Shown here: positions 22,600 to 33,662 of the stretch, piece by piece
How the letters are laid out: each line of letters starts with the position of its first letter
Numbering within the stretch: position 1 is the stretch's first letter
DNA from: Anisodus tanguticus
Taxonomy: Eukaryota; Streptophyta; Magnoliopsida; Solanales; Solanaceae
DNA: 64,000 nt
NCBI GenBank assembly: GCA_034509755.1
Contig: CM067549.1
Span: 45,064,052 to 45,128,051, forward strand
Reading direction: 5' to 3'
The notes under the pieces: generated by a model
Told to the model about the DNA's origin: nothing
What the model saw: the letters and a program-made list of their open reading frames with translations, nothing else
Databases searched by the model: none
Position numbers and translations under genes: made by a program

Positions 22600-24400
22600 G
22601 GGTAAGGGTGATTTAAGAACTTTAAAATTTAAATTAAAATGTTTCTTTGGTTTAAAAATACCCCGTTGACTACGAGTGACCGGTCTATGACTTGAGGAAG
22701 AAGTGGGCGGATTTTGGGAATTTTATGGGCTCGGGATGGACTGGCCAGCAGGCAGTGGGCCTGCTGGCCCAAGACGGTAATCAGCGCCGGAACCGGACCC
22801 GGTTCCGAATGGGGGATCGGCCCAATCGCTGGAAATGATCCAGTGACGATAGTGTGTGATGGACCAGTGGGGCCAGCGGGCAGTGGGCCCGCTGGAGAAT
22901 TTTGGGTGCGGGACATGTCCGAAAAATGGTGAGTAATATACGGGGATATACCATCATCCAAAAATTATATGAACTAGGCTCGGGAGTATGAACTTTAGTA
23001 AATGAAAATTGAGTTTCATCTAAAATTACATAGTGATTAATGATGATTTTCTTGGAGGATAAATCAAAGCATTTGTAACCACAATGATTAAACGGAAAAC
23101 CCAAAAATACACACGGAGTAGACTGGGCCTGAAGTTTGCTAATTATGGTGGACGGGAATAACGGATAACACAAGCACCCAAAAATCCGAAGATGAGAATA
23201 AGAAGGAGTCTTATTATATAAAATTTGAAGGGGGAAGAATATGTCAGACCTTTGGAAGAAATTATGTTAAGGAGATATATAGTCATTTGAAGAGCATGAT
23301 GCCAAAAATATAGGGGTACAGAAGCATGAATTAAGAGAGTGCGGACAATGTTATTTATGGAACGAATTTTGCATTCAACTTTCCCATTTTGTGAAGACGT
23401 ATGAGGACAAGAAAAATGAAAATTGATCCCATTATTAGCACAAAATTTCCAAAACACCCCATTGTCATATTCTTTGCCATTATCACACTGAATATTTTTT
23501 ATTTCTCGTTCGAATTGGTTCTAATGAATGCTCTAAATTTTAAGAAGACGGAAAAAACTTGAGATTTATTCGCAATCGAAAACGACCATAAAAACTTAGA
23601 ATAATCATCCAAAAAGAGAACATAATACTGATGACCCAAAGAACTCCATAAGTCGCTATGAATAATATCAAATGACATTAAAGTATGATAATTTGAGTCT
23701 ACAAATGGCAACCTAACAATTTTTCCTAAAGAACAAGACTGACAATTTGGAGTACTATTCGTACCCTTACATGAAATAAATTATTTTTATGTAATGACGA
23801 TAAAATAGAAGATCCCGGATGACTAAGACGAGCATGCCACAAGGAAGGAGCAAGGGCTGTAAACGCTGATGGCAAGGCTTGACTCGATGGACTGAAACCG
23901 GGTGTGATAGGATAAAGATCTCCCCTACTATCGAACCTCATGAGAGGACTCCCCGTCTTGAAATCCTTCACAGAGAAACCAAAAGGATCAAATTCAACAG
24001 AAATGCAATTGTTAGTTGTGAACTTTCAGACAGACACTAAGTTTTTAATCAATTTGGGGGCATGTACAGTATTTTTCAAGATAAGGGGTGGATTGGGGGG
24101 AGATAAAGTTTTATGACCATAACCCTGAACTGGAATAGAGTTACCATTACCGATAATTATACCACGAGGGTTGCTCAAATTGGAATAAGACAAGAGAGTA
24201 CCTTGATCGGAAGTCATGTATGTCGTCGCGCCGGTGTCCGTGTACCAATTCGGATCTGGTTGCGTCAACCCAAGCGTGTGTATTGCGGCCTCAATGTCGG
24301 TGTGAGTAGGTATGGGGCCCACTGCCGAGAATGCTTGTGTGGGCCGAGGCCCAAGCAGTCCACTCTGCTGCGCCAACCCAGTGCTGAACCGAGAAGATGA
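22600..24400 (-). pseudogene. Copia C protease-integrase
   Basis: Protease is intact in its key motif (NWYTDTGATTYMTSDQGTLL, 24026-24376). Integrase appears in pieces: SLWHARLSHPGSSILSSLHK (23726-23971), DIIHSDLWSSLGHQYYVLFL (23499-23711), and FSCPHTSSQNGKVECKIRSI to LLNIISSKG (23143-23457), followed by a Pro/Gly-rich linker (22629-23173). Several frameshifts are present. Confidence 0.85.
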
Positions 24401-24574
24401 AGGCTGATTGTTGGGCCTGAATTGGGGCTGTCCAGCCCACTGCGCGTTGGAAGGCCTTGGAAAATAGGGGTTGTTGGGCCACGGCCCATTGACCCAGCCC
24501 CACTGCCACGGGCCCCACGGCTGGGACCAGTAGGGAGGAGGCCCAATGTTGACTGGACGGGGCCCACTGTCGAA

Positions 24575-25474
24575 CTATTGACCACTGGAACCACCACCGG
24601 AACCGCCGCGTTTGCCCCCGCGGTTTTTGCTATTATTCTTACGATTATTTTTGCCGCCACCATGAGCACTGTTTTGGCCCGAATTATCAACAAAACCCGA
24701 AGAATTTGTGGAGGACGTCATCATGACTACGGGGCTTGCTCCGGCAGCCGTCTTCTTAGCCAAACCGGTTTCTTCCAAAGTAAGCATGGAGTGGGCTTGA
24801 TAAAAAGCGGAAAGTGGATTGCTTTGACGAATGAGAGTCCCAACGCCATTATAGGCCTCAGAAAGGCCGGCAACCAATTGTAGAACCAGACGATTATTTG
24901 TCACAGGTGCACCAACATTAAGAAGTTGGTCCGTCAACTCCTTGAGTTTCTTGCAATATGCAGACACGTTTGGAAATTCTTCCATGCGAACTTGAGAGAA
25001 TTCATGCTCGAGTGTGACAACACGTGAATGTTGGTTATCTTGGAATATGTCACGCAATCTATTCCAGGTAGCCATAGCCGTAGTGTCCGGCTCAATGATC
25101 GTCTGTAATAGGTCAACCAAAATAGTGGAATAAATCCACTGGAGAACGGTAGCATCAAGAGTAATTCATAACTGAGGATCCTCCGTGGGAATAGGAGCAG
25201 CGGGAGGAATTATGTGATGGATGACTTGATGGGAGATAGCGTGAATTTTAAATATTTCTGCCCACGTCGCATATTGGACGTTTTCCATCTCAAGAACAAT
25301 AGGGATGTTGTTCTTGATGTTAGAAACCACGAGAGCAGGATGAAGATTGTTCTTAGACATAACGAAAGAACAAAGGGAGAGGAAGGGAAATTTGGGAAGA
25401 GTGGAGGTAAATAATATTGCGAATTCCGGTGAAGGGGGACGGAAAATGGAGACGGTTGTGGCCGAGAAAGGCAC
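24575..25474 (-). pseudogene. Copia C gag
   Basis: Two overlapping frames. 25166-25474 carries LVVSNIKNNIPIVLEMENVQ and YATWAEIFKIHAISHQ. 24575-25120 carries MATWNRLRDIFQDNQHSRVV, LKELTDQLLNVGAPVTNNRL and a Gly/Ser/Asn-rich basic tail. The break lies near 25,150. Confidence 0.82.
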
Positions 25475-26184
25475 AAAAAACCGAGAGCAAAGGCGGAAGC
25501 AAGACCTAGTCTCTTGATACCATGAAAGAAATAATCCCCTTTATTATTTTCATTAATTGAAAGGTTATATATACAAGTTACATATTTCCATAATAGGAGA
25601 ATCCTATTCCTATTCTACTTCTAAAACCTTATTCTACTTGGATACTTAATATATACAATTATGATAAGTGTACAAGTTTAATTAAGGTAACATTTACACT
25701 ACAATATTACATCAATATACACACATAAGATACTGCCCTGCCCGTGATGGGTTGATGGGCCAATCCCGAGATGGGTTGGTCTGCCCGTGACATTCCTAAA
25801 GGACCCGTGATATACAGTATGTATACCAAGTGTATATCACGGGTATATATCTTGTTTAACAAGCTTAACTAAGGTAAAGTAATTAATCATCACCAAACTA
25901 ATAAATATCTACTCTACTTATCCATTTGAGGATCGATGCCCCATATATCGTGTTTGGACCTAAAATTTGTAGCTATTTACAAGTTTAACAAAAAAAAAAA
26001 CAAGATGGGCTAACTTGGAAATAGCACAATTCGAGAAAATTAATCGTGGGAATATCAAAATATCAATGAACAAGAAACTATCATAGGATTAGCGGCTTAT
26101 GACTATGTACCTAAAATAAAGACAGTTTTGGTAGTAAACTTCCTCAGCCACAAAAGTAAATTTAAAATAATTATAAGTCACCAA

Positions 26185-26340
26185 TCCTTTCATTTCTGTT
26201 ATTATATGCTACTTTTATTTGAGTAGAGGGTCTATCAAAAACAACCTTTTTACCTCCTCAAGGTAGGGGTAATGTCTGCGTACACTTTACTATCTTCAAA
26301 TTTCACTTGTGGGATTACACTTGTATTTAGTTGTTGTTGT
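26185..26340 (+). mobile_element. Short retroposon (SINE or truncated RTE LINE), 156 bp
   Basis: The target duplication AAGTCACCAA occurs at 26175-26184 and 26341-26350. The 3' part reads AGGTAGGGGTAATGTCTGCG and ends in a GTTGTTGTTGT tail, the motif shared with the 49,489 and 53,884 elements. The corresponding site of copy B (near 49,223) is empty. Confidence 0.8.
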
Positions 26341-26400
26341 AAGTCACCAAATCAAGTGAAGTTATTCCTCACTATAATACTGGCAGAGCTGTACTATTAT

Positions 26401-26868
26401 CTAAGTGGCTCGGACTCGGGTGCGGGTATCCGATACGGGTATGTATCCGAGTGTCGGATTCGACAAAATTTAAATTTTAAGATTCGGGGGTGCGTATCCA
26501 AGTCTGGATTCGGGTGCGGGGATTCGAATAAAATTCAAAATTATAAAAAAAAATAGAGATATAAAGATATATTGTTGCTACTGTCTGCCATCCAAACTCA
26601 GAACACGACCTTGAATTCTTGGTTTTTTTGAAACACGAAGCAACAAAAATGAAAAATACTATAATATTAAAGGTATGTCATTTCCCTTCTATTAAATCCG
26701 TCTTATCTTTAATTTTGAGAAATCAAATCTCAATTTTCCCCCCAAATTTTTTATGTACTCAGGTCAATGTATCCGAAGTTGGTTGGCCGTATCCGGGACA
26801 TATCCCGCACCCGTATCCCCGTATTTGGTAGGGAACCGCACCCAAAACGGAGAGTACGCGCAACTTAG
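26401..26868. mobile_element. Non-autonomous TIR element, 468 bp
   Basis: Copy B reads straight through the site (CTGTACTACCATTTCC near 49,275). Copy A holds 468 bp beginning CTAAGTGGCTCGG and ending CGCGCAACTTAG, so the ends form a short inverted repeat. Flanks ACTATTAT (26393-26400) and ACTACCAT (26869-26876) look like a decayed 8-bp duplication, as for hAT. The subterminal regions carry inverted GGGTGCGGGTATCCG/CGGATAC-type words. There is no coding capacity. Confidence 0.72.
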
Positions 26869-27051
26869 ACTACCATTTCCACATCCGATCTCCAAAATTA
26901 TCAAGCATTTCCCCCAAGAAGCGGAATATAGGAAAGATTTGTTTTTGCTGCAACTACCATAATCAGGTCAACATAAGAATACTGAAATATGCAACTAAGA
27001 ATAAATAGCAAAACAAGCAGATGATTACTGTTAGTCTTGAAGAGAAATTAA

Positions 27052-27717
27052 GAGATTGTTTGGCAGGATGCATGCATTAGATAAAATAATGCATGCATTA
27101 GCTTTGTGTATTATTAATACTTCCTTCGTCCCAATTTGTTTGAAGGTTGACCAGTTTGGGATCAAACAACTTTTTCTTTGACTTAATTTTAAACATAGAT
27201 TTTTCGAGTATTTTATAATAAAACTTACATATTTGAAAGCTACATAAAAAATACTATAAGTCTGTATAATTAATAATTCACACTATATGAAAAGAGTTGG
27301 AGAAAATCGCAGTCAAAGAAAAAAACGGTTTGACTCCAAAACTGGTCAATTTTCAAACAAATTGGGATGGAGGGAGTACTTTGTTGGTATACGTTTTCAA
27401 CCTATGTATTTCTATACCCTATTTGGTATTATCATATGCATAACTAATGCATAGCAAACCATGATATTAGCAATGCAGGAGGTTTTAACATATGCATAAG
27501 TATGATTAAAGATACAATTGCCGTCGAAGTCCCTCGCATAATATCATATGGATGGTATTTTTGTAAACAACCAATTTTAAAAAAAAAATATGTAATACAT
27601 GTTATTTATAATACACCAAACCAAACAGTGAATAACAAATATTTTCTTCATAACTAATGTCAGCACTACAAATACACCATATTCAGCGTTATTCTTATAC
27701 ACCCTACCAACGACACC
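27052..27717. mobile_element. PIF/Harbinger-like MITE, 666 bp, with nested Stowaway
   Basis: TAA flanks both ends (27049-27051 and 27718-27720). The left terminus GAGATTGTTTGGCAGGATG pairs with the inverted right terminus GGTGTCGTTGGTAGGGTG with a few mismatches. It is absent from copy B at the equivalent place (near 49,770). It contains a complete Stowaway element. Confidence 0.68.
27120..27376. mobile_element. Nested Stowaway-like MITE, 257 bp
   Basis: Ends are CTTCCTTCGTCCCAATTTG and the inverse CTCCCTCCATCCCAATTTG, flanked by TA at 27118-27119 and 27377-27378. The inner parts (GACCAGTTT.../...AACTGGTC) extend the inverted repeat. It lies wholly within the Harbinger-like element, so it is the younger insertion. 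Confidence 0.82.
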
Positions 27718-28040
27718 TAAGTGATTTTAAAAAATAGAGAAGAACAACGTACCAATGATAGAATAATCCCTTGATTATTTTCATTAATGTAAAAGGTATA
27801 TATACATGATATACAATATTTAATTATGAATATTAAATCTACCTTTTCCTACTACAAGACTACTACATTTTTCTAATACAAGACTACTACCATAATTACA
27901 TTTGTACAAGAATTCTAATAGGACTATACAAAATATATATGGAATATACACAATATATACGTGTATATTCTTTCACACCCCCGCAATCATAGCGGACGGT
28001 TGTCGTACGCTGAGACTGTCCCTAAAATCTTCAAACAGAA

Positions 28041-29520
28041 CTAAGGAAAGACCCTTAGTAAAGATGTCAGCAATTTGATACCGTGAATGGACATGCAAGA
28101 CACGTACTTGCCAGAAGCTACCTTTTCGAGAACAAAGTGAATATCCATCTCGATATGTTTAGTGCGCTGATGTTGGACCGGATTCCCAGAGAGATTGACG
28201 GCACTAACATTATCGCAGTAGACCAAGATAGCTTTCTGAATAGGAAAGTGAAGCTCTAATAGGAGATTATGCAGCCAACAGGACTCAGACACCACATCGG
28301 CTACTCCTCGATACTCGGCCTACGCATTGGAGAGTGATAAAGTAGCATGGCGTTTAGCCGATCAAGAGACCAAGTTATCACCAAGAAACATACAATAACC
28401 AGATGTTGAACGTCTGGTATCTGGACATCCACCCAAATCAGCATATGTATAAGACATGAGAATAGATATGGAGGATGGATATAAGTGCAAACCATAATCA
28501 AGAGTGCCCTGAATGTAACACACAATGCGCTTGAGAGCGTGCATGTGTTCGTCCCTCAGACCATGCATAAATAAATACACCTATTGCACTGCATAAGTAA
28601 TATTGGGTCTCGTGAATGTAAGATACTGAAGAGCCCCAGCAAAACTGCGATAGTAGGAGGGATCCTCGTAAGGTGTGCTAGAATTAGCACTCAGCTTCGG
28701 TTTGGTGTCAACCGGAGTAGGAGATGACTTACAGGATGACATGCCAGCCCGTTCAATAATCTCAGATGCATACTTTCTCTACGATAGAAATAGACCACCT
28801 GCATGACGAGTTACAGCTATACCAAAAAAATAACTCAAAGGCCCCATGTATTTCATAGAAAATTCAGAGCTGAGAAGAGACATGATAGACTTGTGCAGTT
28901 TATCAGAAGAGGCAGTCAATATAATATCATCCACATATAACAAAATGTATGCCAGAGAAGTACCACGATGATAGATGAACAGAGAATGATCAGACCTGAT
29001 GTGAGAATACCCAATAGTAGACACATAATATGCAAACCTTTTGTATCAGGGCCGAGTAGCATGTTTTAGCCTATACCAGGACTTCTTCAGCAAACAGACA
29101 TGGTTAGGATGATTAGGGTCCCTGAAACCCATGGGATGATGCATGTATACCATTTCTTTGAGATCACCATGTAAGAACACATTTTTCACGTTCAGCTGAT
29201 GAATGGGCCAAGCTTTGGAGAGAGCCAGACTGAGAACAATGCGAATAGTTATCGGTTTGACCACTGGACTAAATGTCTCTCCACAATCCACGCCAACCTG
29301 TTGAGTTTTGCCATCACCTACAATACAGACCTTATGCCTCACAAAACAACCATCAAATTTTTTCTTATGAGTAAAAATTCACATAGAACGAATCACATTA
29401 ACACCAGGCGGACGGGGCACCAACTCCCAAGTCTTATTTTCAATAAGAGCATTATATTCATCATCCATGGCCATTTTTCAATTCGGGTCATGAATGGCAG
29501 ACACGGGATTACGTGGTGGG
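28041..29520 (-). pseudogene. Copia D reverse transcriptase and RNase H
   Basis: RT pieces: 29046-29342 (HQLNVKNVFLHGDLKEMVYM) and 28779-29024 (YVDDIILTASSDKLHKSIMS, MGPLSYFFGIAVTRHAGGLF). RNase H pieces: 28362-28580 and 28041-28295 (VYCDNVSAVNLSGNPVQHQR, TKHIEMDIHFVLEKVASG). Multiple stops and frameshifts make it non-functional. Confidence 0.83.
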
Positions 29521-29555
29521 AGTGATTTAGTAACATTAGAATTGAGATTAAAATT

Positions 29556-31954
29556 TTACTTTGGTTTAAAAATACCCTGTTGACTACGAGTAACGGGCCC
29601 TTGACTCAGAATAGAAGTGGGTCGGACCTGGGTCAGTATGGTGAGGTCGGAACTGGCTCGGTTTGGGAGGCGCATGCTTGGGTTGGGAGGTGGGCCAGCA
29701 AGCGGTAGGCCTATTAGCAGACTTAGATCCGGGAGGGTGAAATTTGGGCCAGCAGGTAGTGGGCTGCTGGCAGACTCGGGTAACGGACATGAATTGGGTA
29801 TAGCAGGCAATGGGCCTGCTGGCTGGAATTGAGCATGGTAAGAATTGTCTGGCCAGCCGGTGTCTGCTGGTCCAGATCCCGAGATGGGGGCCGGGTCAAA
29901 TGGTGGACCACATACGGTGAGAGCCCATCATTCAAAAAATTATAGGAATTAGACACGAAATTATGCAACTTAGAAAATGGAAATTGAGTTTCATAAAAAC
30001 TTATATGGTGACTAATGATGATTTTGTTAGAGGATAAATCATAACATTTATAACGACGATGATTAGATGGATAACCGAAAAACACACAGGCGGTAGAGCG
30101 GGCTTGTAGTTTATTTATTATAGTGGAGGGAAAGAGAGGATATCATGAACACCCAAACACCCTAAGATGAGAATAGTATGGATCTTTGTGATAAAGAATT
30201 TTGAGTGGAAATTGGTATTCTAATCCCTTGCTAGGGAGTATGTTAAGAAGGTAAGTGGTCATTTGTAGTGCATGATGCCAAAATGAAGGTGGTAATGAAG
30301 CATGGGCTAGTAATGTTCGAACAATATTATTAATGGAGCGTATTTTTCGCTCGGCTTTCTCATTTTGTGAGGATGTATGTGGACAAGAAAACCGAAAATA
30401 TATACCATTAATGTTACAAAATTCTCTAAATGACCCATTGTCAAATTCCCTTCCATTATCACATAGAATATTTTTAATTTTCCGTTCAAATTGGATACAG
30501 ATGAATGTCCTAAACAATAGAAATGTGAAATAAACTTGAGACTTTTTAGATAACGTAAAAGTTCACAAAAAATTAGAATAGTCATACAAAAATAACACAT
30601 AATAACGGTGGCCCAAAGATCTCAAAACGGGAGATGTCCACAAATCACTATGAGTAATATCAAATGGCAACAAAGTACTAGAATTGGAGGAAAAAACGAT
30701 AATTTAACATGTTTCCCAAGAGGATAAGAAGGACAAACATTATTACTACGCGTACTATTACACTCAATAAAATTAATATTTTTAAGAGAGGGAAGAACAG
30801 ATGCTCCCGGATGACGCAAACGTGCATGTCATAAGGAATGTGCTAAAGCGGCAAACGTAGACGGTGTGGCTAGATTAGTGATGATGGTGGTGGTGGTGAC
30901 GGGATATAGCTCGCCCCGACTATTACATCTCATTAGAGGTATTTCCATCGTGAAATCCTTCACAGAAAATCCAAAAGGGTCAAAGTCAACAGAAACTCAG
31001 TTATCAATTGTAAATTTACACACAAATACCAAATTTTTTTATTAGTTGAGGAGCATGAAGAACATTTTTTAAGGCTAAAGGTGGGTTCGGGGGAGATAAA
31101 TTTATGTGACCATAACCACAAATTGGAATTGAATTACCTTACCAACAATGATGCCACGAGTTTTGCTCAAATTGAAATAAGACGAGAGATTACTTGACGC
31201 AGACGTCATATGAGAAGTGGCACTGGTGTTCATGTATCAATTTGCATCCGGAGGATTTCATCCAAGTGTGTGCATCGCTGTCTAGATATATGTGGGAGTC
31301 GGGGCCTGTGCTGGACCCGCAACAGCGAAGGCCTGTTGTGGCCGAGGCCCAAGGAGGCCAGCCTACTGTCAAGGCCCATTTTGGGAAGCCCTTGTCTACT
31401 ATAATCCGTTGGGCCTGGCCCAATATAGTGTTGGACCAGGCGAAAACTGTGGATTGGGCCACCGCCCACTGGACCAGCCCCACAACCATTGTGCACTGGC
31501 CCAAGGTTGCGGCCAGTGGTGCTGATGTCCAGTCTACTGGCCACTGCCGCGATTTTTGCTACCATTTTTTCAATTTTGACACTTTCTGCCGCCACCATTG
31601 TTTCGATTTTGGCTAGAATTTTCCGAGAACGAGTGAGGGTCATCGGTGTCGCGTGACGTGGCTACCATCATGGCAGAATTAGCTCCAGTTGCCGCCTTTT
31701 CAGTCAACCCATCTTCTTCTAAGGTGAGCATGCTTGGTAGAATGGCGGGAGAGAATTGCTTTGATGAAGAATATTTCCAACGCCATTATAAGCCTCGGAG
31801 AGGCCTGCAACCATCTAAAGAACAAGACGATCATTAGTGACGGACGTGTCAACGTTCTTGAGTTGATTTGACAACTCCTTGAGCCTTTGGCAATAGGCTG
31901 AGGCATTCGGAAAATCATCCATATTTATGTGGGAGAATTCCTGCTCAAGGGTCA
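29556..31954 (-). pseudogene. Copia D integrase, protease and partial gag
   Basis: Integrase: 30622-30819 (zinc-binding half), 30307-30600, 30143-30517 (FSCPHTSSQNEKAERKIRSI, LPPSFWHHALQMTTYLLNIL), then a Pro-rich linker (29556-30085). The protease site near 31,230 reads as decayed WYMNTSATSHMTS, with the catalytic Asp changed to Asn. Gag (31,620-31,954) stops at the Glu-Gln-Glu-Phe-Ser-His region, where the element is cut. Confidence 0.8.
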
Positions 31955-32559
31955 ACCAATGCCTCTGCAATAGCAATGATCAAATGCCTTTGCTCTCATT
32001 TTAGTTGGCATATGAGAAAAATAGTCCTTTGCACTTCTTTTTTTTTTTTTGATATCTAACTTCCCGGCTTACTTCAGACTATTCCGGAGAGAGTTATTTG
32101 CCCTTCTTTTTCTTTTTCTTTTTGGACAAGATATTAATTAACAGTTTAAACTTGCTATAAGTTTTTATGGTACAAAAGCATAGGGATCATTATTGTTGTA
32201 CCACATTCAAATAGTTGTAACGTGGAAATGGTGACAGAAGAAACCATTTTATTATTAAAACCTCAATCTTGTTTTCAGTTTTGATGATCAAAATTAAAGA
32301 GCTTCCATCTAGTTTCCACCACGATAGAAGAAAGGATTATTTCCACAAAATATCAACCAAGTACAACTCTTTGCTAATTACTAATGTATCTAATATATCA
32401 ACATTAGTAGTAGTTCTAAAATTGCACGAAACTCGAAATTCGAACCTCAAAATTGACAGCTTGTACTTGCACCTTTGGACTTGAGACTAAGCTATTGTTT
32501 GGTAATATATTTTATTGAAACTTTAAAAAAATACTACAATGAGCTTTTAAAGATAAAGA
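31955..32559. other. Methyltransferase intron remnant in copy A
   Basis: 31,960-32,480 is non-coding sequence homologous to 49,800-50,240 of copy B. The homology stops near 32,490, where the TRIM-like/copia E insertion begins. No gene is seen. Confidence 0.6.
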
Positions 32560-32862
32560 ATTGATTTTGGGTGTAACTCAACCCCAAAAACTAATTTGTT
32601 GGGTAAAGATTGTTCAAGTCCATATAAGGAGTCCATGTTCCCATTCAATTTCCGATGTGGACTCTTAACACTCCCCCGCACGCCCAGACCTCGTTAACTG
32701 GAGCGTGGACAATATAATTTGAGGGTCCAACATTGAAGAACAAAAAATTGTAATTGGTCAGGCTCTGATACCTTGTTAATAATGGATCTTCGGCCTAACT
32801 TAACCCCAAAAGCTAACTTGTAGGGTGAAGATTGTACAAGTCCATATAAGTAGTACATATTT
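32560..32862 (-). mobile_element. TRIM-like miniature LTR retrotransposon remnant
   Basis: Two direct repeats share CAAGTCCATATAAG and AACCCCAAAA contexts (left about 32,570-32,670, right from 32,774). Between them, on the minus strand, are a primer-binding-like ACAAGGTATCAGAGCC (inverse at 32,761-32,776) and a purine tract GTGCGGGGGAG (inverse at 32,671-32,683) next to TGTTAAGAGTCC. There is only about 100 bp of internal sequence and no coding. The right repeat is cut at 32,862 by copia E; the left start is eroded. Confidence 0.65.
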
Positions 32863-33622
32863 TGTTGGAAATATGCCTTTGGCGGGAGTTGCGTCCAACC
32901 ATCTTTAATGACTTAAACACTTGGGTTCCGCATGTTGGAGACTTTGATTCTTCACACGGGCATAATCTACTAAGTAAGTCGATGACCGTAGGGCCAAGGA
33001 TCATCAAATTTCGTTGAGAAATGAAAGAGATATTGGTCCACGAAGTGAGGTGTTTGAAGCATGAAAATATGGTAAAAGACCAATCCTCCATCATCGGTGG
33101 GGAAAGAAAGATTTGTTTAGTTTATAAGTCTCAAAATTGGTTTGGGTCCGATTCGGTCCGGGCTCGGGTCATGGGTCGTGAGTCTCGGTTCGTGGGCTGT
33201 GGGCTTCTTCTGATATTATCTTTTGTTGTTGGTAAGTCCTCTCCTTACAACTATATAATGAAGCATTTGCTCAATTGTTGAGACTACACAGAACACACAA
33301 ACGAAATCAGATTCTTCCTACAACTTTCCAGTAACATTTCATTACTCAAAGTTCTTCAAAGTAACACTTGAGTTTCCTTTGCTCAATTGTTGAGTTACTG
33401 TTTTATCTTGGGAGACTATTGTCCAAAACGTAGAAAGTATATATACGGGGCAATCTTGTCTTAAAGACAGAGTGTCATCACTCGACCTAGCATATCAAAT
33501 TGTTACAGTTTCCTGTTCCAGTTTCTTGTTCAAGCATACTGAAATTTCAATTATTGTAATTTCATTTTGTTGTAATACTTAGCAGTTACTTATTTCCGTT
33601 TCCTGCACCATTGTAAACAACA
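32863..33622 (+). repeat. 5' LTR of copia E (760 bp)
   Basis: It begins TGTTGG and ends AACAACA. Shared segments with the solo LTR at 14,311-15,548 (read inverted) include GCGGGAGTTGCG, ATCTACTAAGTA and GGTCCACGA. It is about 480 bp shorter than the solo LTR. No canonical Met-tRNA primer site follows. Confidence 0.8.
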
Positions 33623-33662
33623 ATTTTAAAATAATATTGGCTTGTTGTAACTGCTTAGTAAC

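Larger units (their letters stand above)
20733..25861 (-). mobile_element. Ty1/copia element C (Ale/Retrofit-like), 5,129 bp, complete structure
   Basis: The target duplication AGCTT lies at 20728-20732 and 25862-25866. LTRs are at 20733-21060 and 25523-25861, starting TGAAAGAAATAATC and ending TTGTTTAACA. On the minus strand TGGTATCAAGAGAC follows the right-hand 5' LTR and a CTGCGGGGATG purine tract precedes the left-hand 3' LTR. By eye the LTRs differ at about 20 sites plus an 11-bp indel. It lies in a methyltransferase intron of copy A. Confidence 0.95.
13713..26980 (-). pseudogene. METTL-type (tRNA m3C-like) methyltransferase, copy A, lacking exon 1
   Basis: Exons, in minus order, match copy B. 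The SAM-motif exon is at about 26,869-26,980, with a deletion relative to B but with LEIGCGNG still readable. The CDCSEEALERAKENIE-equivalent exon is at about 20,345-20,550 and is frameshifted. The next exon (about 20,207-20,240) is cut by a MITE. The exon reading LSAMPFHRMSREITECFSVL runs at about 19,795-19,910 and keeps LLRDYG plus a GT donor that copy B has lost. The MRSDGT exon (13,924-14,236 with 19,634-19,655) is interrupted by a 181-bp retroposon and by copia B. The last exon (13,713-13,825) has lost one base and its AG acceptor (now AT). Exon 1 lies outside the duplicated block. It is non-functional. Confidence 0.85.
27756..31954 (-). mobile_element. Ty1/copia element D (Ale/Retrofit-like), 5'-truncated
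   Basis: The 3' LTR is at 27756-27975 (TGATAGAATAATCCC to TATATTCTTTCA), and its inverse closely resembles the LTR of element B. A purine tract (inverse of CACCCCCGCAATC) follows. RNase H, RT, integrase, protease and most of gag can be read rightwards, but the element stops inside gag at about 31,954: no 5' LTR or primer site. ACCAA occurs both at 27751-27755 and 31955-31959. Confidence 0.88.
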
